A stretch of DNA of 64,000 nucleotides from Knoellia sp. S7-12 (GTDB lineage: Bacteria; Actinomycetota; Actinomycetes; Actinomycetales; Dermatophilaceae). Shown here in pieces: positions 16,616 through 24,042 of this stretch (the first letter of the stretch is position 1; each line of letters opens with the position of its first letter). The notes under the pieces are model-generated. The model was not told where the DNA came from. It did not search any database and was given only the letters and a program-made list of their open reading frames with translations. Made by a program: the position numbers and the translations under genes. The stretch spans positions 930,001 to 994,000 of the forward strand of contig NZ_CP155449.1 in NCBI RefSeq assembly GCF_040518285.1, read 5' to 3'.

Positions 16616-17610
16616 CCCACGAGACCCTGGCGAACTACGCCAACCTCAGCCTGTACTCCGCGATGGCGGTCCTCACCCTCTCCATGCTCGGGTATGCCGC
16701 GTACCTCGCTGGGTGGCTTCCCGCGCGTGACGATGTTGCCGAGTCCGAGACGGTGGACGTCGAGGATCGTGAGCTCGTCGCTGCCGGCGGTGGATCGGTC
16801 TCCGCCGGCTCGTCCAACGCGGGTGCTGCGGCTTCGGCGGTGACCACGCCCGAGGTGCCCCTGCGGGCGCGCAAGGCCGGCGGCATCGCCCAGACCCTCG
16901 CCCTGCTGGGCACGGTGCTGCTCTTTGCCTCGGCCGCGCTGCGCGGCTGGTCGGTGGAGCGGTGGCCCCTGGGCAACATGTTCGAATTCGGCGTCGCTGC
17001 GGCACTCTTCACGATGATCGTCTTCGTCGTGGCTGGCATCCGGCGCGACCTGCGCTGGCTCGGAGTCTTTGTCGTCGCGCCTGTGCTCATCCTCCTCGGG
17101 CTCGCCAACACCATCTGGTACACCGAGGCCGCCGAGCTCATGCCCTCGCTCAAGAGCATCTGGCTGGTCATCCACGTCACCGTCGCGACCATCTCGGTCG
17201 GGCTGTTCGCCGTCGGCTTCGTCGTCGCGCTGCTCTATCTCGCCAAGGACCGCTTCGGGGCAAGTAATGGTGGGCTTCGTGTGCTGCGCGCGCTGCCTGA
17301 CACGCGCGCCCTCGAGCGCTTTGCCTACGGGCTGCACATCATCGCGTTCCCGCTGTGGACGTTCACCCTCATCGCTGGCGCCATTTGGGCCCGGCAGGCC
17401 TGGGGTTCCTACTGGAACTGGGACCCCAAGGAGGTCTGGACCTTCATCATCTGGGTCGTCTACGCGGCATACCTGCACGCGCGGGTGACCCGCGGGTGGC
17501 GTCGACAGTCGGCCACGTGGGTCGCGGTCGCGGGTTTCGCCTGCATCATCATCAACTACGCCGTCGTCAACGTGTACTTCGTCGGCCAGCACTCCTACTC
17601 GGGACTCTGA
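16612..17610 (+). CDS. ccsB: cytochrome c biogenesis protein CcsB (CcsA/ResC family)
   Basis: A protein of 332 aa with about eight membrane segments. The haem-handling tryptophan-rich WWD loop is AWGSYWNWDPKEVWTFIIW. Conserved His residues lie in WLVIHVTVATISVG and GLHIIAFPLW. Residues ~40-85 are a Gly/Ala/Ser-rich loop between the first two segments. GTG start with a 4-nt overlap to resB. It completes the tlpA-ccdA-resB-ccsB set and indicates that cytochromes c are made. Confidence 0.95.
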   Translation: MTHETLANYANLSLYSAMAVLTLSMLGYAAYLAGWLPARDDVAESETVDVEDRELVAAGGGSVSAGSSNAGAAASAVTTPEVPLRARKAGGIAQTLALLGTVLLFASAALRGWSVERWPLGNMFEFGVAAALFTMIVFVVAGIRRDLRWLGVFVVAPVLILLGLANTIWYTEAAELMPSLKSIWLVIHVTVATISVGLFAVGFVVALLYLAKDRFGASNGGLRVLRALPDTRALERFAYGLHIIAFPLWTFTLIAGAIWARQAWGSYWNWDPKEVWTFIIWVVYAAYLHARVTRGWRRQSATWVAVAGFACIIINYAVVNVYFVGQHSYSGL

Positions 17611-17611
17611 C

Positions 17612-17938
17612 ATGGCGATGGTGCGCTACCTCATCCTGAGGACCCTGATCTTCGTCGGCTGCCTCGCGGCGACCTGGCTGCTCGGCCTGCGTGACCGCGA
17701 GGAGCAACTGCTCGCCGTCATCATCGCCGCGGTGGCCTCGCTCGCCATCTCTGCGGTCGTGCTCAAGCCCTTCCGCCAGAAGGCCTCGGCTGCCATCGCC
17801 GAGCGCGTCGACCAGCGCGTGGATCGCAAGCGTCAAGCCCGTGGCGACGAACTCGCTGAGGACGCCGAGCAGGAGCGCCCCGCCACGTCCAACCCCAGGG
17901 CCGCGACCGGCAACGACAGCGACTCCGACTTCCGCTGA
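17612..17938 (+). CDS. DUF4229 domain membrane protein
   Basis: A protein of 108 aa. Two membrane segments (YLILRTLIFVGCLAATWLLG and LLAVIIAAVASLAISAVVL) are followed by FRQKASAAIAERVDQRVDRK and a charged tail. This matches the actinobacterial DUF4229 family, function unknown. The ATG lies one nucleotide after the ccsB stop, so it is co-transcribed. The tail ends in a repeat and terminator region shared with convergent menA. Confidence 0.85.
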   Translation: MAMVRYLILRTLIFVGCLAATWLLGLRDREEQLLAVIIAAVASLAISAVVLKPFRQKASAAIAERVDQRVDRKRQARGDELAEDAEQERPATSNPRAATGNDSDSDFR

Positions 17939-17945
17939 CCGACCC

Positions 17946-18033
17946 TTTTCCGGGGGCGGCGGGAAAGGGGTCCCGAACAAGAGAACAGTTCCCTTGCTCG
18001 GGAACTGTTTTCCGGGGGCGGCGGGAAAGGGGT
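17946..18033. repeat. pair of 26-bp direct repeats flanking a palindrome
   Basis: The 26-bp sequence beginning TTTTCCGGGGGCGGCGGG occurs identically at 17946-17971 and 18008-18033. Between the copies lies an inverted repeat. The block occupies the whole 100-bp gap between DUF4229 and convergent menA. Each copy also has weak dyad symmetry (CCTTTTCC...GGGAAAGG). Confidence 0.85.
17970..18009. terminator. bidirectional hairpin between DUF4229 and menA
   Basis: AACAGTTCCC (17984-17993) pairs perfectly with GGGAACTGTT (18000-18009) around TTGCTC, followed by TTTT. An alternative, longer fold pairs 17970-17986 with 17988-18005 (14 of 17 matched). Either fold serves converging transcripts. Confidence 0.7.
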
Positions 18034-18038
18034 GGCGG

Positions 18039-18923
18039 TCAGGCGAGGGCGCGGGAGATGAGGATGCCAGCGAAGACGGTCACGGCATACGCCAGCTCGT
18101 ATTTGCCGGTCGAGCCGAGCACCGGCACGAGCCGGCGCCCTTCGGCGCCGCCCATGACGACCTTGACGGCGCCAAGGATGGCCGCGACAGAGAGCAGCCC
18201 GACGAGGGCCCAGACGTCCCAGATCGCCATGGCTGCGACCGCGAGCACGCTCACGATGATGAGGCCCAGCCACAGCCGCCGAGTGCCCCGGTCGCCGAGG
18301 CGCACCGCGAGGGTGTTCTTGCCTGATTCGGTGTCGCTGGGGATGTCGCGCAGGTTGTTGATGACGAGGATCGCCGACGCGATGGCGCCGACCCCGACGG
18401 CCGCCGCCAGCCCGAACCACGAGAGTGCGCCGGTCTCGGCATACAAGGTGCCCAGCGTCGCGACGAGTCCGAAGAAGATGAACACGAAGATCTCACCGAG
18501 GCCGCGGTAACCGTAGGGCTTGTCGCCACCGGTGTATTTCCACGCCGCGATGATCGACAGGACGCCGAGCGGCAGGAGCCACCAGGCCTCCGCGAGCGCG
18601 ACGAGGGCGAGCCCCGTGATCGCCGCGAAGCCGAAGGTCAGGAATGCCGCCGCCTTGACGCTCTCGGGTCGGGCGAGCTTCTGCCCGACCAGTCGCACCG
18701 GCCCGACGCGCTCATCATCAGTGCCTCGGATGCCGTCCGAGTAGTCGTTGGCGTAGTTCACCCCGATCTGGAGGGCGAGTGCGACGACGGCCGCGAGGAT
18801 CGCGATCGCATAGCTCGGCTCGGAGTGCTGGGCGGCCGCGGCGGTGCCGATGACGACTGGTGCAACGGCAGCAAAGAGGGTGCGAGGGCGCGCACCGGCG
18901 ACCCACTGTTCGAACGTGGCCAT
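18039..18923 (-). CDS. menA: 1,4-dihydroxy-2-naphthoate polyprenyltransferase
   Basis: A protein of 294 aa, a UbiA-superfamily membrane enzyme that attaches the polyprenyl tail to DHNA in menaquinone synthesis. The N-terminus FEQWVAGARPRTLFAAVAPV is typical. The Mg-diphosphate motif is NYANDYSDGIRGTD and the second conserved loop is INNLRDIPSDTESGKNTLAVRLG. About eight membrane segments. The ATG at 18923 is chosen by homology to the family N-terminus. It ends 11 nt downstream of a small PLDc_N gene and appears to share a transcript with menE. Confidence 0.95.
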   Translation of the reverse strand: MATFEQWVAGARPRTLFAAVAPVVIGTAAAAQHSEPSYAIAILAAVVALALQIGVNYANDYSDGIRGTDDERVGPVRLVGQKLARPESVKAAAFLTFGFAAITGLALVALAEAWWLLPLGVLSIIAAWKYTGGDKPYGYRGLGEIFVFIFFGLVATLGTLYAETGALSWFGLAAAVGVGAIASAILVINNLRDIPSDTESGKNTLAVRLGDRGTRRLWLGLIIVSVLAVAAMAIWDVWALVGLLSVAAILGAVKVVMGGAEGRRLVPVLGSTGKYELAYAVTVFAGILISRALA

Positions 18924-18934
18924 GGTGTTGGTGC

Positions 18935-19177
18935 CTAGAGTCCTTTGAGGAAGTCGGGGTCGTCGTCGGGTCCGCGGGTCTGACGACGCGGCGGGGTCAG
19001 CTTGGGGCGACCAGCCAGAAGCCAGGCAATCGACCCGGCAAACGGGAAGAGCAGGATGACGAACACCCAGACGAGTTTGGGGAGGCCCCGCACCTGGTGG
19101 TCGTCGCTCTGGAGGCAGTCGACGACGCAATAGATCGACAACGCGAGAGCGAGGAGCACGGGCAGGAAGCGGAGCAC
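18935..19177 (-). CDS. small membrane protein with PLD nuclease N-terminal (PLDc_N) domain
   Basis: A protein of 80 aa from a GTG at 19177 with GGAG nine bases upstream and 4 nt after the menE stop. Two membrane segments (FLPVLLALALSIYCVVDCL and KLVWVFVILLFPFAGSIAWLLAG) and a short charged tail match the PLDc_N family seen on its own in actinobacteria. No nuclease domain is present. It sits between menE and menA; its role there is unknown. Confidence 0.82.
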   Translation of the reverse strand: MLRFLPVLLALALSIYCVVDCLQSDDHQVRGLPKLVWVFVILLFPFAGSIAWLLAGRPKLTPPRRQTRGPDDDPDFLKGL

Positions 19178-19181
19178 GTGC

Positions 19182-20360
19182 TCATTCTCCCACGGTCTCG
19201 AACAATGCACGGATGGCGGCGTGGTCGGGTTTGCCGGGTCCGCGTGTGGGGATCGAGGCCACCTCGCGAACCGCTCGGGGCAGAGCGTGATCGGGGAGTA
19301 TGCCGCGCAGCTGCTCGCGCAGTCCGCTCACCGAAGCGGGGTGGTCGGGTGAGCAACCCGTGGCCCGCACGACGACGACGGCTATGGCCTCTCCCCACTC
19401 GCGGTCCGGGACCCCGACGGCGACCGCTTCGGCGATGCCGTCGAGGCGCGCCACGGCCTCTTCGACGAGGCGCGGCGCGACCTTGAGGCCGCCGGTGTTG
19501 ACAAGGTCGTCGATGCGGCCGTCGACGCGGAGCTTCCCGTCCTCGTCGAGGTGACCGATGTCGTCGGTGAGGAAGACCCGTCCTCGACCCGGGAGCGTGG
19601 GGAAGGCGGTTGCGGTGTGGGCAGGGTCACCGAGGTAGCCGTGGGCGACGGTGTCGCCGGCGAGGTGGATACGACCGTCTTGGTCAAGGAACACCTCGGT
19701 GCCATCAAGGGGTGTGCCGTTGTAGACGCAGCCCCCTGCGGTCTCGCTCATGCCATACGTCGTGACGGCAGTGACACCAGCGTCGGCGGCGCGGACCAGG
19801 AGGTCGGGGTGGGTGGCGGCGCCGCCGATGAGGACCGCGGTGAACCTCGCGAGTCGCTTCGTGGCCGCGTCGTCGGCCAGCAGCCGGGTGAGCTGGGTCG
19901 GGACGAGGGAGACATAGGTCGGGTGGTCGGTGGGCGGCATCGCGTCGACGGTGTCGGTCCACGTGGCGGGGGTGAAGCCGCCGCTCAGGTCCATGACATG
20001 GGGAGTCGTGCCGGCGACGAGCGATCGGAGCAGCACTTGGAGCCCGGCGATGTGATGCCCCGGCATGGTGAGCAACCACTGCCCCGGGCCGCCGAGGCGG
20101 GTGTGGGTGGCGTCGATGCTGGCGCGCAGGGCCTGCGTCCCGAGCATCGCCCGCTTGGGACTGCCGGTCGACCCGGACGTACCCACCACGACGGCAAGGT
20201 CGGGTGGGAGCCCGGCCACATCGTGAGGCGCGAGATCCGGGGAAGTCGACCCCGCGGCATACGGGGCAATGGGGTGACCACCCTCGAGCGCTAGCGCGAG
20301 ACGTGGAAGGACACTGAGCACGCCCTTGCCTGCCAGCACGGCGAGCGGCTCGATCCTCAT
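19182..20360 (-). CDS. menE: o-succinylbenzoate-CoA ligase
   Basis: A protein of 392 aa, short for an acyl-adenylate-forming enzyme, as actinobacterial MenE usually is. Signatures are the P-loop VVVGTSGSTGSPKRAML, TTYGMSETAGGCVYNG, GRIHLAGDTVAHGY, the hinge DIGHLDEDGKLRVDGRIDDLV and NTGGLKVAPRLVEEAV. The catalytic Lys is in the last segment, TRGPGKPDHAAIR. The ATG at 20360 gives MRIEPLAVLAG; TAGAGT lies 7 nt upstream of it (20368-20373), a leaderless-type promoter. It activates OSB for MenB. Confidence 0.94.
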   Translation of the reverse strand: MRIEPLAVLAGKGVLSVLPRLALALEGGHPIAPYAAGSTSPDLAPHDVAGLPPDLAVVVGTSGSTGSPKRAMLGTQALRASIDATHTRLGGPGQWLLTMPGHHIAGLQVLLRSLVAGTTPHVMDLSGGFTPATWTDTVDAMPPTDHPTYVSLVPTQLTRLLADDAATKRLARFTAVLIGGAATHPDLLVRAADAGVTAVTTYGMSETAGGCVYNGTPLDGTEVFLDQDGRIHLAGDTVAHGYLGDPAHTATAFPTLPGRGRVFLTDDIGHLDEDGKLRVDGRIDDLVNTGGLKVAPRLVEEAVARLDGIAEAVAVGVPDREWGEAIAVVVVRATGCSPDHPASVSGLREQLRGILPDHALPRAVREVASIPTRGPGKPDHAAIRALFETVGE

Positions 20361-20406
20361 GCCGCTCACTCTAGGCAGCGCGAGCGATCGTGAGGATGAT
20401 GGGCGA

Positions 20407-20862
20407 ATGGACCCTGAGTTTGCGGAGTACCTCGAGCGGGTTCGGTCGCACCGCGCCGAGCTGGGCGAATCGTTGGCTGCTCTCGATGCTGCGCTGGCTC
20501 TGCCCGTCGGGCTGGGTGCGCTGTGGCGTCGCAGGGTGCGTGCCGCTCTGACCGAGTTGGAGCACGACCTGCGCGACCATCGCTCCATCACTGAAGAACC
20601 CGGCGGTCTGTATGCCGACGCGGTGACTCGTGCGCCTCGGCTCGCCTCGGTGGCGAGGCTGCAGATGGGCGAGCACCTCGACTTCGTCGAGATCGTCCAA
20701 CGCCTGCTTGGTGAGCGAGAGGCTGGTCTCCAGAGCGCGGAAGCCGTTGCGGCACACCGGGAAGCGGCGACCGCGCTGGTCGGTCGGATCGTCCGTCACC
20801 GACAGCGTGGGGCAGACCTCATCTATGAGGCCTATGAGGTCGACATCGGCGGTCAGGGTTGA
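20407..20862 (+). CDS. hypothetical protein, helical
   Basis: A protein of 151 aa not recognised. It is rich in Ala, Glu, Arg and Leu with heptad-like helices (FAEYLERVRSHRAELGESLAALDAAL; FVEIVQRLLGEREAGLQSAEAVAAHREAA), no membrane segment and no cysteine. The ATG at 20407 lies 6 nt after GATGAT (20395-20400). It is divergent from menE and convergent with menB (4 nt between stops), so it is a single-gene unit inside the men cluster. Confidence 0.6.
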   Translation: MDPEFAEYLERVRSHRAELGESLAALDAALALPVGLGALWRRRVRAALTELEHDLRDHRSITEEPGGLYADAVTRAPRLASVARLQMGEHLDFVEIVQRLLGEREAGLQSAEAVAAHREAATALVGRIVRHRQRGADLIYEAYEVDIGGQG

Positions 20863-20866
20863 GGTC

Positions 20867-21817
20867 TCAGAAGTACCAGGGGAAGGGGGACCAGTCAGGG
20901 TCGCGCTTCTCGAGGAACTGGTCGCGCCCCTCCACCGCTTCGTCGGTCATGTAGGCCAGGCGCGTCGCCTCGCCCGCGAATACCTGTTGGCCCATGAGTC
21001 CGTCGTCGACGAGGTTGAACGAGAACTTGAGCATCCGCTGGGCCTGCGGCGACTTCGACATGATCTCGCGGGCGACCTGGAGCGCGTCGGACTCGAGCTC
21101 GGCGTGGGCGCTGACGATGTTGACGGCCCCCATGCGGTGCATGTCGTCAGCGGTGTAGGTGCGACCGAGGAAAAAGATCTCGCGGGCAAACTTCTGCCCG
21201 ACCATCTTGGCGAGGTAGGCCGAGCCATAACCGCCGTCGAACGAGCCCACGTCGGCGTCGGTCTGCTTGAACCGGGCGTGCTCCCGGGAGGCCATCGTCA
21301 GGTCGCAGACGACGTGGAGCGAATGGCCACCGCCGGCCGCCCACCCGTTGACGAGCGAGATGACGACCTTGGGCATCGTGCGGATGAGGCGCTGCACCTC
21401 GAGGATGTGGAGCCGGCCGCCCTCGGCCTTGACCCGTCGCTCGTCGACACCGGCAGCCGTGACGTCGTCGGTGCCGTCCGCCGCGTACTGATAGCCGCTG
21501 CGGCCACGGATGCGCTGGTCGCCACCGGAGCAGAACGCCCACTTGCCCTCACTGCCGGTGCCACTCGGACCCGGCCCGTTGCCGGTGAGAAGGACGACGC
21601 CGACGTCGGAGCTGCGGCGGGCGTGGTCGAGGGCGCGATAGAGCTCGTCGACCGTGTGCGGGCGGAAGGCGTTGAGCACCTCGGGCCGGTCGAACGCGAT
21701 GCGGACCGCACCAAGGCCTCGCGCCCGGTGGTAGGTGACGTCGGTGAAGTCGAACCCCTCGACCTCGTCCCACGCCGCCGGGTCGAACGTCTCACTCACA
21801 CCATCGATCGCAGTCAC
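20867..21817 (-). CDS. menB: 1,4-dihydroxy-2-naphthoyl-CoA synthase
   Basis: A protein of 316 aa, a crotonase-fold enzyme that cyclises OSB-CoA to DHNA-CoA. Seen: VRIAFDRPEVLNAFRPHTVDEL, CSGGDQRIRGRSGYQY, the oxyanion-hole region ISLVNGWAAGGGHSLHVVCDLT, DADVGSFDGGYGSAYLAKMVG and the C-terminal DPDWSPFPWYF typical of MenB. The GTG start at 21817 overlaps the vapC stop by 4 nt. TAGGCT at 21825-21830, 7 nt upstream, could also give a leaderless transcript of its own from inside vapC. Confidence 0.95.
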   Translation of the reverse strand: MTAIDGVSETFDPAAWDEVEGFDFTDVTYHRARGLGAVRIAFDRPEVLNAFRPHTVDELYRALDHARRSSDVGVVLLTGNGPGPSGTGSEGKWAFCSGGDQRIRGRSGYQYAADGTDDVTAAGVDERRVKAEGGRLHILEVQRLIRTMPKVVISLVNGWAAGGGHSLHVVCDLTMASREHARFKQTDADVGSFDGGYGSAYLAKMVGQKFAREIFFLGRTYTADDMHRMGAVNIVSAHAELESDALQVAREIMSKSPQAQRMLKFSFNLVDDGLMGQQVFAGEATRLAYMTDEAVEGRDQFLEKRDPDWSPFPWYF

Positions 21818-22275
21818 GGGTTGGAGCCTAGCGTCGGCTCTGCTGACCGCTCTCCGAGGATTGTGACGTCCAGCTCTGTGAAGCGTCGGAAGCCACGATC
21901 GAACGTCACGAAGCGCGCCCCCAATGCTTGGGCCTGAGCGGCCAGCCAGACGTCACTGAGGTCCGAACCTCGCAGTCCGAGACGCGTGACCAGGTCATGG
22001 AAATGGCCCCAGGCCGGCGGCATCGAGGGGGCAGGCAGGGCCGCCGGTGCGTCACGGACGACCGCGCAGAACTCGAGAGCTTCTTCGGGTTCCAGCGGAT
22101 TCGACATGAGTCGTCGATGGGTCACGGTGCGCGTCGTGCTCACCAGGGTTGACTCGAGGACGGCCACGGTCTCGGCCCCGCCGAGAGCAGTCTCAAGCGC
22201 GCGGCGCGCCTCGCCGTGGTGCGCGCAGGAGCTGTCGATCGCGTAGACGAAGACATTGACGTCGAAAACGATCAC
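21814..22275 (-). CDS. vapC: PIN-domain toxin, VapC family
   Basis: A protein of 153 aa with the PIN ribonuclease fold. The first acidic residue is in IVFDVNVFVYAID, Glu in PLEPEEALEF, the third acidic block is GSDLSDVWLAAQAQALGA, and FVTFDRGFRRF follows. These residues bind Mg. VapC toxins cleave RNA and are blocked by VapB. GTG start with a GTGA overlap to vapB. The other end overlaps the menB start, so the toxin gene is coupled on both sides. Confidence 0.9.
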   Translation of the reverse strand: MIVFDVNVFVYAIDSSCAHHGEARRALETALGGAETVAVLESTLVSTTRTVTHRRLMSNPLEPEEALEFCAVVRDAPAALPAPSMPPAWGHFHDLVTRLGLRGSDLSDVWLAAQAQALGARFVTFDRGFRRFTELDVTILGERSAEPTLGSNP

Positions 22276-22514
22276 GCGATGGGCTCGTTTTCGCCCAGTG
22301 CTTCGGCCAGGGCCTCCTTGTCAAGAAGATCCACGAGCAGGCCACCGCCGCCGAAGGTGGGGAGGGTGAAATCCGCTCGCGCGGTGGGCTGACTGCGCAC
22401 GAGATGCTCTCGCAGAGCTTCTTCGAGGACGCTGCTCACTGTTCGATTGTTGCGCGCAGCCTCCAGACGAGCAGCCTTGAGGAGGTCGTCAGAGAGGGTC
22501 ACCGTCGTGCGCAT
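22272..22514 (-). CDS. vapB: ribbon-helix-helix antitoxin, VapB family
   Basis: A protein of 80 aa. The RHH start is MRTTVTLSDDLLKAARLEAARNNRTVSSVLEEALREHL (residues 1-38), a classical strand-helix-helix; the remaining acidic and hydrophobic tail would bind the toxin. It precedes vapC with a 4-nt overlap. Expression is probably autoregulated through the palindromic operator directly upstream. Confidence 0.9.
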   Translation of the reverse strand: MRTTVTLSDDLLKAARLEAARNNRTVSSVLEEALREHLVRSQPTARADFTLPTFGGGGLLVDLLDKEALAEALGENEPIA

Positions 22515-22522
22515 CGCATCAG

Positions 22523-22549
22523 TGCATCATGGGCGCGCATCATGATGCA
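22523..22549. promoter_or_regulatory. vapBC operator palindrome
   Basis: TGCATCATG (22523-22531) and CATGATGCA (22541-22549) form a perfect 9-bp inverted repeat with a 9-bp centre. The right half also contains the 12-bp perfect palindrome GCATCATGATGC (22537-22548). It begins 9 nt upstream of the vapB ATG and covers the expected -10, as for autoregulated RHH antitoxins. Confidence 0.75.
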
Positions 22550-22645
22550 ATGCCCTGTGGATAACTCTTCGGGAGTCGCCCGCATGTCTGGCACCGTTCG
22601 AGATCGGGTGGCGCACTGCTGCCTGCGATATCCGGAGGTGCTCCC

Positions 22646-23530
22646 ATGAACGACAACATCCTGAACTTCGACCGGGACCGATACACCGAGCCTCACTGGG
22701 GTGCCCGCGCGGATGAGCCCGATGATGACTACCCCTACGGCGAGACGGGTGATGGCTACTACAGCACTTCGAGCGCTCGCGCGCTGGGTGACCTGCTTGA
22801 AGTCATCGTCGTCAACGACCAGGTGATCGACGTCCGCAAGCGGTCCATCCAAGGGACCGGCTACGAGTGCGCCGCCATGGAACTCGGGCGTGGTCGGCCC
22901 GTGCCGCCGAAGGTCCCGCCGACGCCACCGGCTCCGGCCAAACACGAGCAGATCCTCACTTGGCTCTCACTTCTCGTCGGTGGAGAGGAGGAGCTGACCG
23001 CCCTTGACGCCCGACCCCTGCCGAGCGAGGAGCTCGACCTGACAGGGTGCCGTGACGACGTCCGTCTGCGGCTGGAGTCCATTGACCGCGAACTCGCCCG
23101 GGTGACCGAACTCATCCTCGGAGCCGAGGTGCGCACGGCTGCTCGCCGGCTCCTTGTGAAGGCTGTGGTGGCGCAGCCCGCCCTTCTGCGCGGTGTCGCC
23201 GGCGACGAGGTGATGGCGTGCGCCGCGTTGACCGCTGTCGCCAAGGCAAACGATCTCGTGGGTCAGGGGCGGGTCGTCCCGGTCTCTTTGCTGCGCACAC
23301 TCTTCAATCTACGGTCGGCGCCAAACGACAAGGTGTCGGCCATGACGCGCGCGGTCGCACCGCAGACAGCACTCTTGGGCGGTTGGGAGCGGCCGCTCCT
23401 CGATGTGTCAGTTCTTGGATCGCCAGACTTCCTGGTCGGTTCCTTCCGTCAGGCCGTGATCGCGGCACGCGACGCGGCGCTCCACCTCCGTGCGACGACC
23501 CCGGAGCCGACCAGGCCCGTCCCGGACTGA
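22646..23530 (+). CDS. hypothetical protein
   Basis: A protein of 294 aa not recognised. The first ~60 residues are acidic and Tyr/Asp-rich (RADEPDDDYPYGETGDGYY). A Pro-rich linker follows (residues ~86-98). The rest is helical (LRLESIDRELARVTELILGAEVRTAARRLLVKAVV). No catalytic motif or membrane segment is seen. The ATG has a strong GGAGG seven bases upstream (22634-22638), unusual here where most neighbours look leaderless. The upstream gap has a TGTGGATAA box (22556-22564). Probably an accessory gene. Confidence 0.6.
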   Translation: MNDNILNFDRDRYTEPHWGARADEPDDDYPYGETGDGYYSTSSARALGDLLEVIVVNDQVIDVRKRSIQGTGYECAAMELGRGRPVPPKVPPTPPAPAKHEQILTWLSLLVGGEEELTALDARPLPSEELDLTGCRDDVRLRLESIDRELARVTELILGAEVRTAARRLLVKAVVAQPALLRGVAGDEVMACAALTAVAKANDLVGQGRVVPVSLLRTLFNLRSAPNDKVSAMTRAVAPQTALLGGWERPLLDVSVLGSPDFLVGSFRQAVIAARDAALHLRATTPEPTRPVPD

Positions 23531-23543
23531 GCTCGAGTTCCCC

Positions 23544-23780
23544 TCAGCGCTGCCAGCTGTAGTTGTGGCCGTCCTCGGCCTTGGCGAGGTCATCGGGGAC
23601 GACGACGAAGTGGGTCACCTCACCCGTCGCCTCGACGGCTGCGGCGCCGCCCGGATCGACAGTCTCGAGGTGGGCGCGCAGGGCCTGCTCCGCGAAGTCG
23701 TTCCACGTCAGGCCAGCACTCTTGGCGTAGTCGCGGGCCTGCTTGAGGAGGGCTGAATCCATGCTGATCGTGGTCTGCAT
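23544..23780 (-). CDS. orphan antitoxin-like protein (ribbon-helix-helix)
   Basis: A protein of 78 aa from the ATG at 23780. The N-terminus MQTTISMDSALLKQARDYAK resembles an RHH DNA-binding half, followed by a helix (WNDFAEQALRAHLE) and a C-terminal tail ending SWQR. No toxin gene adjoins it on either side; the convergent neighbour and the upstream VOC gene are unrelated. It may be an orphan or remnant antitoxin, or a stand-alone regulator. Confidence 0.65.
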   Translation of the reverse strand: MQTTISMDSALLKQARDYAKSAGLTWNDFAEQALRAHLETVDPGGAAAVEATGEVTHFVVVPDDLAKAEDGHNYSWQR

Positions 23781-23874
23781 CTCTCCATGGCATCCCACCT
23801 GGCCACCGTTGGCAAGGGAGGGACCGTCCAAAGACACGGTGGGTCTGCTGTCGAGGCGCGACTAGGTTTGGTGC

Positions 23875-24042
23875 ATGGCCCTGCTCTGGTACACCCTCGT
23901 CGTCGATTGTCACGACATCGCCGCACTCCTCGAGCGTGGCGCCACCCGCGTCGACGTCGGCCAGACCGGCGACGCCACGTGGGCCGTGCTCGCCGATCCC
24001 GAGGGCAACGAGTTCTGCGTCCTCTCCTCACGCGACCGATGA
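23875..24042 (+). CDS. internally deleted VOC (glyoxalase-like) mini-protein upstream of menC
   Basis: A protein of 55 aa. Residues 1-18 (MALLWYTLVVDCHDIAAL) look like the start of a VOC protein, and residues ~21-55 (ERGATRVDVGQTGDATWAVLADPEGNEFCVLSS, in part) look like the last beta strands with the family DPEGNxFCVL ending. The central part of the ~120-residue domain is missing without a frame break. The ATG lies 6 nt after TAGGTT (23863-23868). The stop overlaps the menC ATG (ATGA), so it may act as the leader gene that delivers ribosomes to menC. Confidence 0.65.
   Translation: MALLWYTLVVDCHDIAALLERGATRVDVGQTGDATWAVLADPEGNEFCVLSSRDR

Noticed and set aside
17946..18033. The repeat pair as a CRISPR array.
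   Set aside because: Only two repeats with one 36-bp palindromic interval and no cas genes.
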